A stretch of 64,000 bases of DNA from positions 186,001 to 250,000 of the forward strand of contig JADJWT010000001.1 of assembly GCA_016716225.1 (NCBI GenBank), read 5' to 3'. The DNA comes from Ignavibacteriota bacterium (lineage in GTDB: Bacteria > Bacteroidota > Ignavibacteria > Ignavibacteriales > Melioribacteraceae). Position 1 is the first letter of the stretch, and each line of letters starts with the position of its first letter. The notes under the pieces are model-generated. The model saw only the letters and a program-made list of their open reading frames with translations. It had not been told where the DNA came from and did no database searches. The translations under genes were made by a program, and so were the position numbers. Of this stretch, positions 1-7,456 are shown one piece after another.

Positions 1-811
1 TATGTTTCTTAAATTTTTTTGTTATGTGATCTTGTTTGTAAAGTTCTCCATTATTATTAAACACCAACTCGCAATTTTTTTCTTTATAAAGTGCTTCAAG
101 AATTTTTCTTGTTCTTTCGTTAAAAGGAATTACTCTGGATTTTTTACTTTTTGTAATTGAGGAATGATTGTTTAATAAAATATTTGAATTACCAAAATCA
201 ATTTGTTCCCAATTTAACTTAACAATTTCCATTTGTCTCATACCAGTATTATAAGCTAGTTCAACAATATATTTAAACCATACTTCTTTTATTGAATTTA
301 TGAATAAATCATATTCCTCTGGTTTAAAGAATTTAGGAAGTTTTTCTGGAATCTTATAGTTCTTTAAATTGCTGAAATAATTAGTTAAGATATAATTTTG
401 ATTTAGAGCATAATTAAATGCGCTTCTTAAGTAAGCGAGATGTTTTTGAACAGTATAAACAGAAATTTTCCTTTTATAATTTAGGTATGCTTCTATCTGA
501 GATTGGTTAATTTCATTTAAATAAACATTCCCAATAAATTTTACGAAATCTTTGAAAATCCATTTTAATGAATCAGTAGTTTTATTAGAATGTGTTGATT
601 CCGAATATCTGAAATACTGATAAATAAAATCAAGAAGTTTAATTTCATAAAATTTTTGCTTTTTTCTTTTTTCAACTTCACTAATATATTTTGACAGAAA
701 AATATTTGCATCTGATTTTAATTTTGATCTTGTACTTATTCTACTGTATTTGCCGTTTTCTTGTTTATAGATAATATAATAACAACAGTTTTTGGGCTTG
801 TATAGATACAT
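1..811 (-). CDS. Tyrosine recombinase/integrase, 3' part missing (left window edge)
   Basis: An open frame of about 270 codons runs from an ATG at 811 off the left edge; a strong ribosome site (AAGGAG) lies just upstream. The N-terminal ~100 residues look like an Arm/SAM-like core-binding region rich in Lys. The second half reads as the catalytic domain of phage-type integrases: 'AYNTGMRQMEIVKL' carries the first catalytic Arg (about residue 180), and 'SITKSKKSRVIPF' carries the beta-hairpin Lys. The HxxR motif and the nucleophilic Tyr would lie beyond the edge, so activity cannot be judged. The gene reads away from the 3' end of tRNA-Thr 175 bp upstream, the usual arrangement for an integrase at its attachment site. 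It could be a XerC/D-like housekeeping enzyme, but the N-terminal domain and the tRNA neighbour favour a mobile-element integrase. Confidence 0.85.
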   Translation of the reverse strand, partial: MYLYKPKNCCYYIIYKQENGKYSRISTRSKLKSDANIFLSKYISEVEKRKKQKFYEIKLLDFIYQYFRYSESTHSNKTTDSLKWIFKDFVKFIGNVYLNEINQSQIEAYLNYKRKISVYTVQKHLAYLRSAFNYALNQNYILTNYFSNLKNYKIPEKLPKFFKPEEYDLFINSIKEVWFKYIVELAYNTGMRQMEIVKLNWEQIDFGNSNILLNNHSSITKSKKSRVIPFNERTRKILEALYKEKNCELVFNNNGELYKQDHITKKFKKH

Positions 812-986
812 AATATCTCCTTCAAGCTCTCCAGATTGTTAAATAAGACTTAGATGTCCTAAAGTAATCATATTTTTGACTACATTTTAATTATAAAGAT
901 ATCCAAGAAACTAAACGTAGTTAAGGGATTGTAGTAGAGTGGGATTATAAATAGTTGATTTTGGACGAAATTTTCAACAGTTACCG

Positions 987-1059
987 AGCCAACTGGGGGA
1001 ATCGAACCCCCGACCTACTCATTACGAATGAGTTGCTCTACCAGCTGAGCTAAGTTGGC
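987..1059 (-). tRNA. tRNA-Thr (anticodon CGT)
   Basis: Read on the minus strand, the sequence folds into a complete cloverleaf: acceptor GCCAACT pairs with AGTTGGC, the D arm contains AGCTCAGCTGGTAGAGC, the anticodon stem ACTCA/TGAGT encloses the loop TTCGTAA, and the T arm is GGGGGTTCGATTCCCCC. The anticodon CGT reads ACG (Thr). The 3' CCA is not encoded. It starts 8 bp after the stop of the small ribosomal-protein gene, so it may be cotranscribed with the HU/TPR/mS38-like genes. Its 3' end faces the integrase gene and is a likely attachment site. Confidence 0.95.
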
Positions 1060-1067
1060 AAAGTTAA

Positions 1068-1163
1068 CTATTTACCTTTTTTCTTATGTCTATTCTTTCT
1101 TAATCTTTTCTTTCTCTTGTGAGTAGCCATTTTATGTCGTTTTCTTTTCTTACCGCAAGGCAT
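1068..1163 (-). CDS. 31-residue AURKAIP1/COX24-domain protein (mS38/bS22-like ribosomal protein)
   Basis: The frame starts ATG at 1163 behind AGGAG and ends TAG at 1068. The product is 31 residues, almost entirely basic: MPCGKKRKRHKMATHKRKKR followed by LRKNRHKKKGK. This matches the short AURKAIP1/COX24 family found in Bacteroidota, related to mitochondrial mS38 and mycobacterial bS22, which bind 16S rRNA near the decoding region of the small subunit. The family assignment is from recognition of the 'KKRKRHKMATHKRKKRLRKNR' pattern. The gene sits 10 bp after the TPR gene and 8 bp before tRNA-Thr on the same strand, consistent with an operon of HU, TPR, this gene and the tRNA. It is too short for common gene-length cut-offs and could easily be left unannotated. 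Confidence 0.85.
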   Translation of the reverse strand: MPCGKKRKRHKMATHKRKKRLRKNRHKKKGK

Positions 1164-1173
1164 GTACACGCTC

Positions 1174-1764
1174 CTAGTTATTTGTTTTTAATAATTCTTC
1201 TGCTTTTCTTCCAATGTTGGAGTTGGGATCCAAATCACGAGCCTTTCCCCACCATTCTTTTGCTTTTTCTATATTTCCATTTGATAAATTTACAATTCCT
1301 AAATTAAAATGTGCAATTTGATGTTTGGGATTTAAATTTATTGCACTTTCTAAAACAGAAATTGATTTATTATAATTTTTTAATTCAAAGTAACAAACTC
1401 CCATATCAACAATTACATCAGCATTTTCAGGGTGAAGTTTTAAATATTGCTCATATTTATCAACAGCTTTTTCGTAAAATCCATTATCGTTCAACATGTG
1501 TGCTAAACTTAATAATGCTTCATGATTTTCCGGATTATTTTTTATTATTTCTTCTTGTTTATTTATTTCATTTAAAACATTAAGATTTGCAGATTGTGAT
1601 TGATTCTGCTGTGTTTCATTTGATGTGTGATTATGCTGTAATATTGGTTCTGCTGTATCGAATAAACCGGACATAATTAATAAAAATATTCCAAACGCTA
1701 ATAAACCTAATATTGTAAATGCGAGATGAAAATTCGAGAATTCTTTTTTTATTTCTTTATTCAT
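1174..1764 (-). CDS. Membrane-anchored TPR-repeat protein
   Basis: 196 residues. A short cytoplasmic N-terminus is followed by one hydrophobic helix (about residues 15-35), a polar Asn/Gln/Ser-rich linker (about 40-65), and three to four tetratricopeptide repeats to the C-terminus. Repeat signatures include 'ALLSLAHMLNDNGFYEKAVDKYEQYLKLHP' split over about residues 83-112, and 'AHFNLGIVNLSNGNIEKA'. TPR units mediate protein-protein contacts; the partner cannot be told from sequence. The layout (anchor plus TPR) resembles NrfG/CcmH-like or BamD-like scaffold proteins, but no cytochrome-maturation genes are nearby. It lies 22 bp downstream of the HU gene and 10 bp upstream of the mS38-like gene, so it is likely in one operon with them. 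Confidence 0.8.
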   Translation of the reverse strand: MNKEIKKEFSNFHLAFTILGLLAFGIFLLIMSGLFDTAEPILQHNHTSNETQQNQSQSANLNVLNEINKQEEIIKNNPENHEALLSLAHMLNDNGFYEKAVDKYEQYLKLHPENADVIVDMGVCYFELKNYNKSISVLESAINLNPKHQIAHFNLGIVNLSNGNIEKAKEWWGKARDLDPNSNIGRKAEELLKTNN

Positions 1765-1786
1765 AAATTTTTTGATGGCAACTCAA

Positions 1787-2086
1787 CTATTCTGATTCAG
1801 TATTTTTCATTCCGCGATCAACAGCGGCTTTGAAATCTTTAGAGAATTTAAAAACCGGCACATAATGCTCTGGAACATAAACTTTATCACCTGATCTGGG
1901 ATTTCTTGCATAGCGTGCGTTTTTCTTCTTTGTTTTATAACTTCCGAATCCTCTGATTTCTATACTGTGACCTTCTCTTAATGATTGAATTACTGTGTTC
2001 AAAAATCCTTCTATAATTGCTTCAGTTTCTAATTTTGTTAAGCCGGTTCCGGATGCAACTTTTTCTACTATATCAGCTTTTGTCAT
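1787..2086 (-). CDS. HU/IHF-family DNA-binding protein
   Basis: 99 residues, the usual length for the HU/IHF family (PF00216). The N-terminus 'MTKADIVEKVASGTGLTK' is the helical dimerisation part, 'IEIRGFGSYKTKKKNARYARNP' is the classic beta-strand signature followed by the DNA-intercalating arm with the conserved RNP (about residues 60-63), and the chain ends in the C-terminal helix 'FSKDFKAAVDRG'. It would form a dimer that bends DNA in the nucleoid. The RNP tip and 'GFGSF/Y' motif are intact. It is the first gene of the apparent HU-TPR-mS38-tRNA-Thr operon. Whether it is HU or an IHF subunit cannot be decided from sequence alone; a second, very different HU protein is encoded at 58.5 kb. 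Confidence 0.93.
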   Translation of the reverse strand: MTKADIVEKVASGTGLTKLETEAIIEGFLNTVIQSLREGHSIEIRGFGSYKTKKKNARYARNPRSGDKVYVPEHYVPVFKFSKDFKAAVDRGMKNTESE

Positions 2087-2230
2087 ATTTAAATTCCATT
2101 TTGGTTAATTCTTCAAACGAAGTTCAAAAGATATGAAAGATTTCCCACTAAATCAAACAAAGATGAGTTTAAATCAATAAAAAACAATCAGTTAGGAAAG
2201 TTAACTTTTAGATTTGTTAATAAAAATTCT

Positions 2231-3844
2231 TTAACCTATTTGTCCATTTACAAAATCATTTATTGGTTTTAGCTGCTCTTCTTTCTTTTTATCCAAATTT
2301 TTAATATTAGCTAATTTATATTTTACTGTATGATAATGCTCTTTTTCAAAACTTATTAAAGTATTAAGAATTTGAGAATCCAATTTATAAACACTATCAA
2401 GTTTGTTTTCATTTATTTCGCGAATGTCATTTGATAAGCCGGATTCAAGTTTTAGAGTATTATTAATTAATTCAATACTTTTATCAAATTTTCCACTATT
2501 TGCTGCTTCTTGTATTGCTTTCTGTGCAATTTCTAAATTTCCGTTTGCATAATTAATTTTTGATTTAAGCAATTGATATTCATCGCTATCTGCAGAATCT
2601 TTTATTCTCTCCAATTCAAATTCTGCTTCGCTTAATTTTCCAATTTCAATTAATGCACGGGATTTTAAAATTATCGCCTTTTCAGTTTCTGGTTGAAGCT
2701 GTAAATATTTCTCCAATGAATTTACGGAATCTTCAAAATTATTTGTCAAAAATTCCAAAATTCCTTTTTGCAAATATGCACTGCTGAATTCCGGATTTTT
2801 TTGAATTGCAGTTTTTAAATTCGTAATTGCGTTGGAATAATTATTTAATTTGAACTCGGTAAACGCAAGATTAAAATAAAGTTCAGCATCACCGGATTTT
2901 AATTTAATTGCTTTTTCAATATCTTTTTTTGCACCTTCCAAATCATAAATCATTGTTTTGAGAGCAGCTTTTTTAAGTATTATTTCTAGATTTCCCGGTT
3001 CAAAAGTTTGATATAGTTCCAAATCTTCTATTGCATTTTCATAATTTTCTGATAATAAATTAAGTTCGGCTTTCAGCAAAATTGCAAATTTATTATTTGG
3101 CTCAATTTCTAAAGATTTTTCAACGGAAATTTTTGCTTCGGTTAGTTCATTTAATTGATATAAAATTTTCGCTTTGTTAAAATAATAGAAAGCTTTTTCG
3201 GGATTTAATCTAATAGCGTATTCAAAATCTTCAACGGCTTCGTTATACTTTCCACATTTTATATTTATTAATCCGCGAATATTAAATAAATAATCTTCAA
3301 CCGATGAGATTTCTATAGCTTTATCAATATCAACCGAAGCATTTTCATAATTTTTGAGTGCAAAATTTATTAATCCTCTTAAATATCTAACGTTATAATT
3401 TTCCGGTAGTAATTCACACAATCTATTTGAAATTATTAGAGCGTCATCGTATTCGCCATTAAAATATTTCATCCTTGCAGCAAAAAACTGAATTTTTGTA
3501 TCGTTAGGATTTGTTTTATAATATTTATTAGCATATTCAGAAGCCGATTTTGCATCATTTAATTTTAGATAAATGTTTGAGAGATAATAATTTTGTAGAG
3601 GGTTAAAATCAGAATTTATTTTTTCGAGTGAAAGAAAATCGCCAAGTGAATCACTGAAATGTTTAACTTTGTATTGCGTTAAACCTCTATTAAACAAACC
3701 TTCTTCATTTTTAGGATCAATTTGTAATGCAAAAGTAAAATCCTTAATTGCCATAAAATAATTTTCGCTAAGTAAATTTTCTCTGCCGCTTTCAAGAATT
3801 AAGTCTAATTTTTTACCATAAAAAATTTTTTTTATAAAGTTCAT
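2231..3844 (-). CDS. Large tetratricopeptide-repeat protein
   Basis: 537 residues made almost entirely of tandem TPR units (roughly 12-14 repeats between residues 20 and 450), with recurrent signatures such as 'AIKDFTFALQIDPKNEEGLFNRGL', 'AVEDFEYAIRLNPEKAFYYFNKA' and 'AITNLKTAIQKNPEFSSAYLQKG'. There is no signal peptide or membrane helix, so it is probably cytoplasmic. The last ~90 residues are Lys/Asn-rich and lack clear repeats. The ATG at 3844 follows an AAAGG ribosome site. TPR superhelices act as docking scaffolds; no partner can be named. It is transcribed divergently from the copper genes, and a 144 bp gap separates it from the HU gene, so it may be its own unit. No catalytic domain is visible. 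Confidence 0.85.
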   Translation of the reverse strand: MNFIKKIFYGKKLDLILESGRENLLSENYFMAIKDFTFALQIDPKNEEGLFNRGLTQYKVKHFSDSLGDFLSLEKINSDFNPLQNYYLSNIYLKLNDAKSASEYANKYYKTNPNDTKIQFFAARMKYFNGEYDDALIISNRLCELLPENYNVRYLRGLINFALKNYENASVDIDKAIEISSVEDYLFNIRGLINIKCGKYNEAVEDFEYAIRLNPEKAFYYFNKAKILYQLNELTEAKISVEKSLEIEPNNKFAILLKAELNLLSENYENAIEDLELYQTFEPGNLEIILKKAALKTMIYDLEGAKKDIEKAIKLKSGDAELYFNLAFTEFKLNNYSNAITNLKTAIQKNPEFSSAYLQKGILEFLTNNFEDSVNSLEKYLQLQPETEKAIILKSRALIEIGKLSEAEFELERIKDSADSDEYQLLKSKINYANGNLEIAQKAIQEAANSGKFDKSIELINNTLKLESGLSNDIREINENKLDSVYKLDSQILNTLISFEKEHYHTVKYKLANIKNLDKKKEEQLKPINDFVNGQIG

Positions 3845-3955
3845 GCATTACCTTTTTAATAGATAAAAATATCTTCAATTTTAGTATGGAAAATATTGAA
3901 CGATAATTTATATCTTAAATTAGAAATAATCAATTTTATTAACAAAAAGGAACTT

Positions 3956-4153
3956 ATGGAAGAAATAATTTTTAATGTTGAAGGAATGAACTGCAATCAT
4001 TGCGTTAATGCTGTGGAAATTGAATTGCAAGAATTAAATTTAATTTCATATAATGTAGAAATTGGAAAAGTTACCGCAAAATTTGATAAAGAAAAATCAA
4101 GCGAGGAACTAATTAAAAATGCTATAACCGAAGCCGGGTATAGAGTTTTATAG
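3956..4153 (+). CDS. Heavy-metal-associated domain protein, CopZ-like copper chaperone
   Basis: 65 residues forming one HMA domain: beta strand 'EEIIFNVEGMNCNHCVNAVE' with the metal-binding GMNCNHC motif (Cys at residues 13 and 16), ending in 'ITEAGYRVL'. HMA chaperones bind Cu(I) in the cytoplasm and pass it to P-type ATPases. I chose the ATG at 3956 because an AAAGGAA ribosome site precedes it and the protein then has the normal family length; an in-frame TTG at 3896 would add 20 residues without family support. It is followed after 6 bp by the CopA ATPase, so the two are one operon for copper handling. No CueR/CsoR-type regulator is adjacent. Confidence 0.9.
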   Translation: MEEIIFNVEGMNCNHCVNAVEIELQELNLISYNVEIGKVTAKFDKEKSSEELIKNAITEAGYRVL

Positions 4154-4159
4154 ATTTAA

Positions 4160-6343
4160 ATGAAAAATGTGAGCGTTAAAATAAAAGGCATGACTTGTGC
4201 AAGTTGTGTTACACGAGTTGAAAAGATTGCATCAAAGTTTGATAGTTTTGAAAATATATCCGTTAATCTTGCAACGGAAAAATTAAATTTTTCCGCTCCC
4301 GAAAATAAAATTAATTTAAGTGAACTTTCTGAAAAACTAAATAAGTATGGTTACGAATTAATTGAGGAAAAATCTACAAAAGCGGAAAACAAAAATTCCG
4401 AAAGTGAAAATTTATTATCCGATCTCAAAATTTCAATAGTTTTTACTGTTCCAATTTTTGTTATAAGTATGTTACTTCATTTTGAGTTTTTCAAATCAAT
4501 TTGGATTTTTGATCAAGATACAACAAATAAAATCCTGCTAATTTTAACAACACCGGTAATGTTCATCCCGGGAAAAAGATTCTTCAAAATTTTTGTAAAA
4601 AATCTAAAACAATTTTCTGCAGATATGAATACGCTTGTTGCAGTTGGAGCCGGCGCAGCTTATGTTTTCAGTGTTATAAATACTTTGTTTCCGCAAATCT
4701 TCGGCAATTCACATTCTTCACATCAAATATATTTTGAAACCGCAGCGGTGATAATTACACTTATTTTATTCGGAAAATATTTAGAGACAAATGCAAAATC
4801 CAAAACATCAAAAGCGCTTAAAAGTTTAATTGAGCTTACTCCAAAAAACTGTACAATAATTTCGGATGGAAAAACAAAAGTAATTCCAACTGAAAATTTG
4901 AAAATTAATGATAGAATTTTGGTAAAACCCGGTGAACACATTCCCGCTGATGGAAAAATTGTAAAAGGATTTTCAACAATAAATGAATCAATGATTACTG
5001 GTGAAAGCAATCCGGTAAGCAAAGAAATTAATTCAAATATAACTGGCGGAACAATAAATCTAACCGGCTCGTTTGAAATGATTGTTACATCAATTGGCGA
5101 AAATTCGTTTTTAGGAAAAATTGTTTCACTAATTGAAAATACACAAATATCAAAGCCACCGATACAAAGATTAGCAGATAAAGTTGCGGGAATTTTCGTT
5201 CAAGTTGTTATTTTAATTGCAATTCTCACTGGAATAATCTGGTATTTCTTTGGTAGTAATTTTGATTTAAATATTGCAATAATAAATTTTGTTGCTGTAT
5301 TAATTGTTGCTTGTCCTTGTGCAATGGGACTTGCAACTCCAACTGCAATATTAGTCGGCACCGGACTTGGCGCACAAAATGGAATTTTAATTAAGGATGC
5401 AGAAAGTTTGGAAATTTTACATTCTGCAAAAACATTTGTATTTGATAAAACTGGAACAATAACTGAAAATAATCCGATTGTTACAAAAGTAAAATCTTTT
5501 ACAAATCCATTTGATGAAATGATTTCATATGCAGCATCAATTGAAAAATTATCTGAGCATCCTTTTGCAAAATCTATTTCAAAATATGCGGAAGAAAAAA
5601 AAATAACTTTGCATGATGTAATTGATTTTCAATATTTAGTTGGAAGCGGAGTTTCTGGAATTGTGAAAGGGAAATTGGTTCAAATCGGAAGTAAAGAATT
5701 TGCAAAATCCATAAATTTAAATTTTAGTAATATAGATGAAACTGAATTGGGCACAAAAATTTTTGTGATAATAGAAAATGAAATTGCTGGATACTTTGTA
5801 ATTCAAGATTCAATAAAAAGTGATGCAAAAATTGCAATTGAGAAATTAAATCAGTTGGGAATTAACACAGTTTTGCTTACCGGAGATAATAATAAAAATG
5901 CAGAATTTATTACTAATGAAATAAATATAAAAAATTATTTTTCAGAAATTAAACCAAATGGTAAAGTTGAAGTAATAAAAAAGTTACAGAATAATAATGA
6001 AAAAATTATTATGATTGGTGACGGAATTAATGATGCGGCGGCGTTGACCCAAGCAGATGTTGGAATTGCAATGGGTGCCGGGACTGATATTGCAATTGAT
6101 TCTGCAAAAATAATTTTGATAAATAATAAAGTTAATGATGTTATAAAAGCATTCAAGCTTTCTCAAAAAACAATAAAAATATTAAAGCAAAATTTATTTT
6201 GGGCATTTATTTATAACATTGTCGGAATTCCTCTTGCTGCTTTAGGAATGTTAAATCCAATGATTGCCGCTCTTGCAATGGCTTTCAGTTCGGTATCTGT
6301 GGTAACAAATTCGTTAAGATTAAGAAATGCTAAATTGGATTAA
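4160..6343 (+). CDS. copA: Copper-exporting P1B-type ATPase
   Basis: 727 residues with the full P1B layout: one N-terminal HMA domain with GMTCASC (residues 10-16), membrane helices from about residue 92, actuator loop with TGES (280-283), the Cu(I) transport signature CPC (385-387) in helix 6, phosphorylation site DKTGT (429-433), the SEHP motif of the nucleotide-binding domain (466-469), GDGINDAA (620-627) in the P domain, and two final helices to about 717. It uses ATP to move Cu(I) across the inner membrane, normally outward. It follows the chaperone by 6 bp and likely receives metal from it. All catalytic motifs are intact. A hairpin at 6378-6400 follows. The CPC signature together with the C-terminal NP..SS pattern supports copper/silver rather than Zn/Cd. 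Confidence 0.95.
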   Translation: MKNVSVKIKGMTCASCVTRVEKIASKFDSFENISVNLATEKLNFSAPENKINLSELSEKLNKYGYELIEEKSTKAENKNSESENLLSDLKISIVFTVPIFVISMLLHFEFFKSIWIFDQDTTNKILLILTTPVMFIPGKRFFKIFVKNLKQFSADMNTLVAVGAGAAYVFSVINTLFPQIFGNSHSSHQIYFETAAVIITLILFGKYLETNAKSKTSKALKSLIELTPKNCTIISDGKTKVIPTENLKINDRILVKPGEHIPADGKIVKGFSTINESMITGESNPVSKEINSNITGGTINLTGSFEMIVTSIGENSFLGKIVSLIENTQISKPPIQRLADKVAGIFVQVVILIAILTGIIWYFFGSNFDLNIAIINFVAVLIVACPCAMGLATPTAILVGTGLGAQNGILIKDAESLEILHSAKTFVFDKTGTITENNPIVTKVKSFTNPFDEMISYAASIEKLSEHPFAKSISKYAEEKKITLHDVIDFQYLVGSGVSGIVKGKLVQIGSKEFAKSINLNFSNIDETELGTKIFVIIENEIAGYFVIQDSIKSDAKIAIEKLNQLGINTVLLTGDNNKNAEFITNEINIKNYFSEIKPNGKVEVIKKLQNNNEKIIMIGDGINDAAALTQADVGIAMGAGTDIAIDSAKIILINNKVNDVIKAFKLSQKTIKILKQNLFWAFIYNIVGIPLAALGMLNPMIAALAMAFSSVSVVTNSLRLRNAKLD

Positions 6344-6377
6344 ATCAAAGAACTTATCTTAAAAAATAATAATGTCA

Positions 6378-6400
6378 GATTCCGAAATGAATTCGGAATC
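6378..6400. terminator. Hairpin between convergent copA and IMPDH/GMPR-family gene
   Basis: GATTCCGAA and TTCGGAATC form a perfect 9 bp stem around a 5-base loop. It lies between the convergent stops of copA and the gene at 6432. There is no strong U tract on either side (ATATAATTTG on the plus side), so it is a weak or factor-assisted terminator, possibly serving both strands. Confidence 0.5.
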
Positions 6401-6431
6401 ATATAATTTGAATAACTTCTTTTTCAAACAG

Positions 6432-7442
6432 CTATTTTTTAGGGAGTCTTTCTACATAAGAGCTGTGACTCATAACAGCAAATGTATTTACTGATTTCAT
6501 TTCAGCAATTGAAAAACAATTCATATAACTCATCGAACTTCTTAATCCATCCGAAATTGAATCAATAACAGATTTAACGGGACCTTTATATGGGATCATC
6601 GTTTCTTCTCCTTCAATAAATTCATTTTTCATTTTTACGCCAAATGAAGCTGAGCCGCGATATTTTTTCCATAATTGATCGTTGTATTTTATTACTTCCC
6701 CGGGAGCTTCTTTCGTTCCGGCTAACATTCTTCCTAACATTACTGCATCCGCACCAAGAGCTAATGCTTTTGCAACATCGCCGGGGTTTTTAATTCCGCC
6801 ATCAGCTATTAATTCTATCTCCAACTTTTTTTCTTCGCGCGCAAAATATAAATCAATTAAAGATGAAGCTTGTCCTATTCCAATTCCAGTTTGAATTGAA
6901 GTTGTGCACATACTTCCGCCGCCGATTCCAATTCTTACTGCATCTGCTCCCGCATTCACTAAATCTTGTAAAGAATTTCCTTGCGCAACATTTCCAACAA
7001 TTACTTTAACATTATATCTGCTTTTAATTTCTTCACATTTATTAAGAACTGTAATGTTATTTGCGTTTGCAGTATCGATACAAATTGTCAAATTATATTC
7101 AGCAAGTTTTGCAATTAAATCTACATTATTATTCAAGCTGATTGAAACAGCAGAAATTCCTTCTGCATTTATTTTCACAATTTCTTCAAGTGAAGAATCA
7201 AACCTATTTACAATTCCCATACAACCCATTTTATCAAGTGTTTGAGCCATTGTAATTCCGGTAACTGAATCCATCGGACTAGATAAAACGGGAAGAAGTA
7301 ATTTCTTCCCTAAAAATTCAGTGTGAGTAATAGCTTCAGTTCTGCTTTTAATTCTTGATACTTCGCAAGGAACTAAACTTATATCATCATATGTGAGTGA
7401 TAGATCATATATGTTTAAATCCTTTTTTGTAAATATTTTCAT
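6432..7442 (-). CDS. IMP dehydrogenase / GMP reductase family enzyme without CBS domains
   Basis: 336 residues, a TIM-barrel of the IMPDH/GMPR family. 'LTYDDISLVPCEV' at the N-terminus, 'PVLSSPMDSVTG' (about 51-62), 'DGGIKNPGDVAKALALGADAVMLG' (about residues 213-236) and the catalytic loop 'GIGGGSMCTTSIQTGIGIGQ' (about 172-191) are clear; the Cys of that loop is the nucleophile that forms the thioimidate with the purine. The CBS (Bateman) pair of normal IMPDH is absent, and the length (about 340) fits GMP reductase or the short IMPDH form. The residue after CTT is Ser where both enzymes usually have Arg, which is odd. The C-terminal flap 'YRGSASFGVKM' and 'PYKGPVKSVIDSISDGLRSSM' resemble IMPDH. 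The exact reaction (IMP to XMP or GMP to IMP) is not settled. Gap to pepF is 14 bp. Confidence 0.8.
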   Translation of the reverse strand: MKIFTKKDLNIYDLSLTYDDISLVPCEVSRIKSRTEAITHTEFLGKKLLLPVLSSPMDSVTGITMAQTLDKMGCMGIVNRFDSSLEEIVKINAEGISAVSISLNNNVDLIAKLAEYNLTICIDTANANNITVLNKCEEIKSRYNVKVIVGNVAQGNSLQDLVNAGADAVRIGIGGGSMCTTSIQTGIGIGQASSLIDLYFAREEKKLEIELIADGGIKNPGDVAKALALGADAVMLGRMLAGTKEAPGEVIKYNDQLWKKYRGSASFGVKMKNEFIEGEETMIPYKGPVKSVIDSISDGLRSSMSYMNCFSIAEMKSVNTFAVMSHSSYVERLPKK

Positions 7443-7456
7443 TTAGATTTCCGAAT

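Noticed and set aside
1119..1583. Plus-strand frames over the TPR gene
   Set aside because: They are shadows of the minus-strand TPR gene, whose protein has clear repeat structure.
3861..3874. Short palindrome AGATA-N4-TATCT upstream of the copper genes as a copper-regulator site
   Set aside because: Five-base arms in AT-rich sequence are expected by chance, and it does not resemble CueR or CsoR operators.
3896..3955. N-terminal extension of the copper chaperone from a TTG
   Set aside because: The internal ATG at 3956 has a clear ribosome site and gives the standard HMA-domain length.
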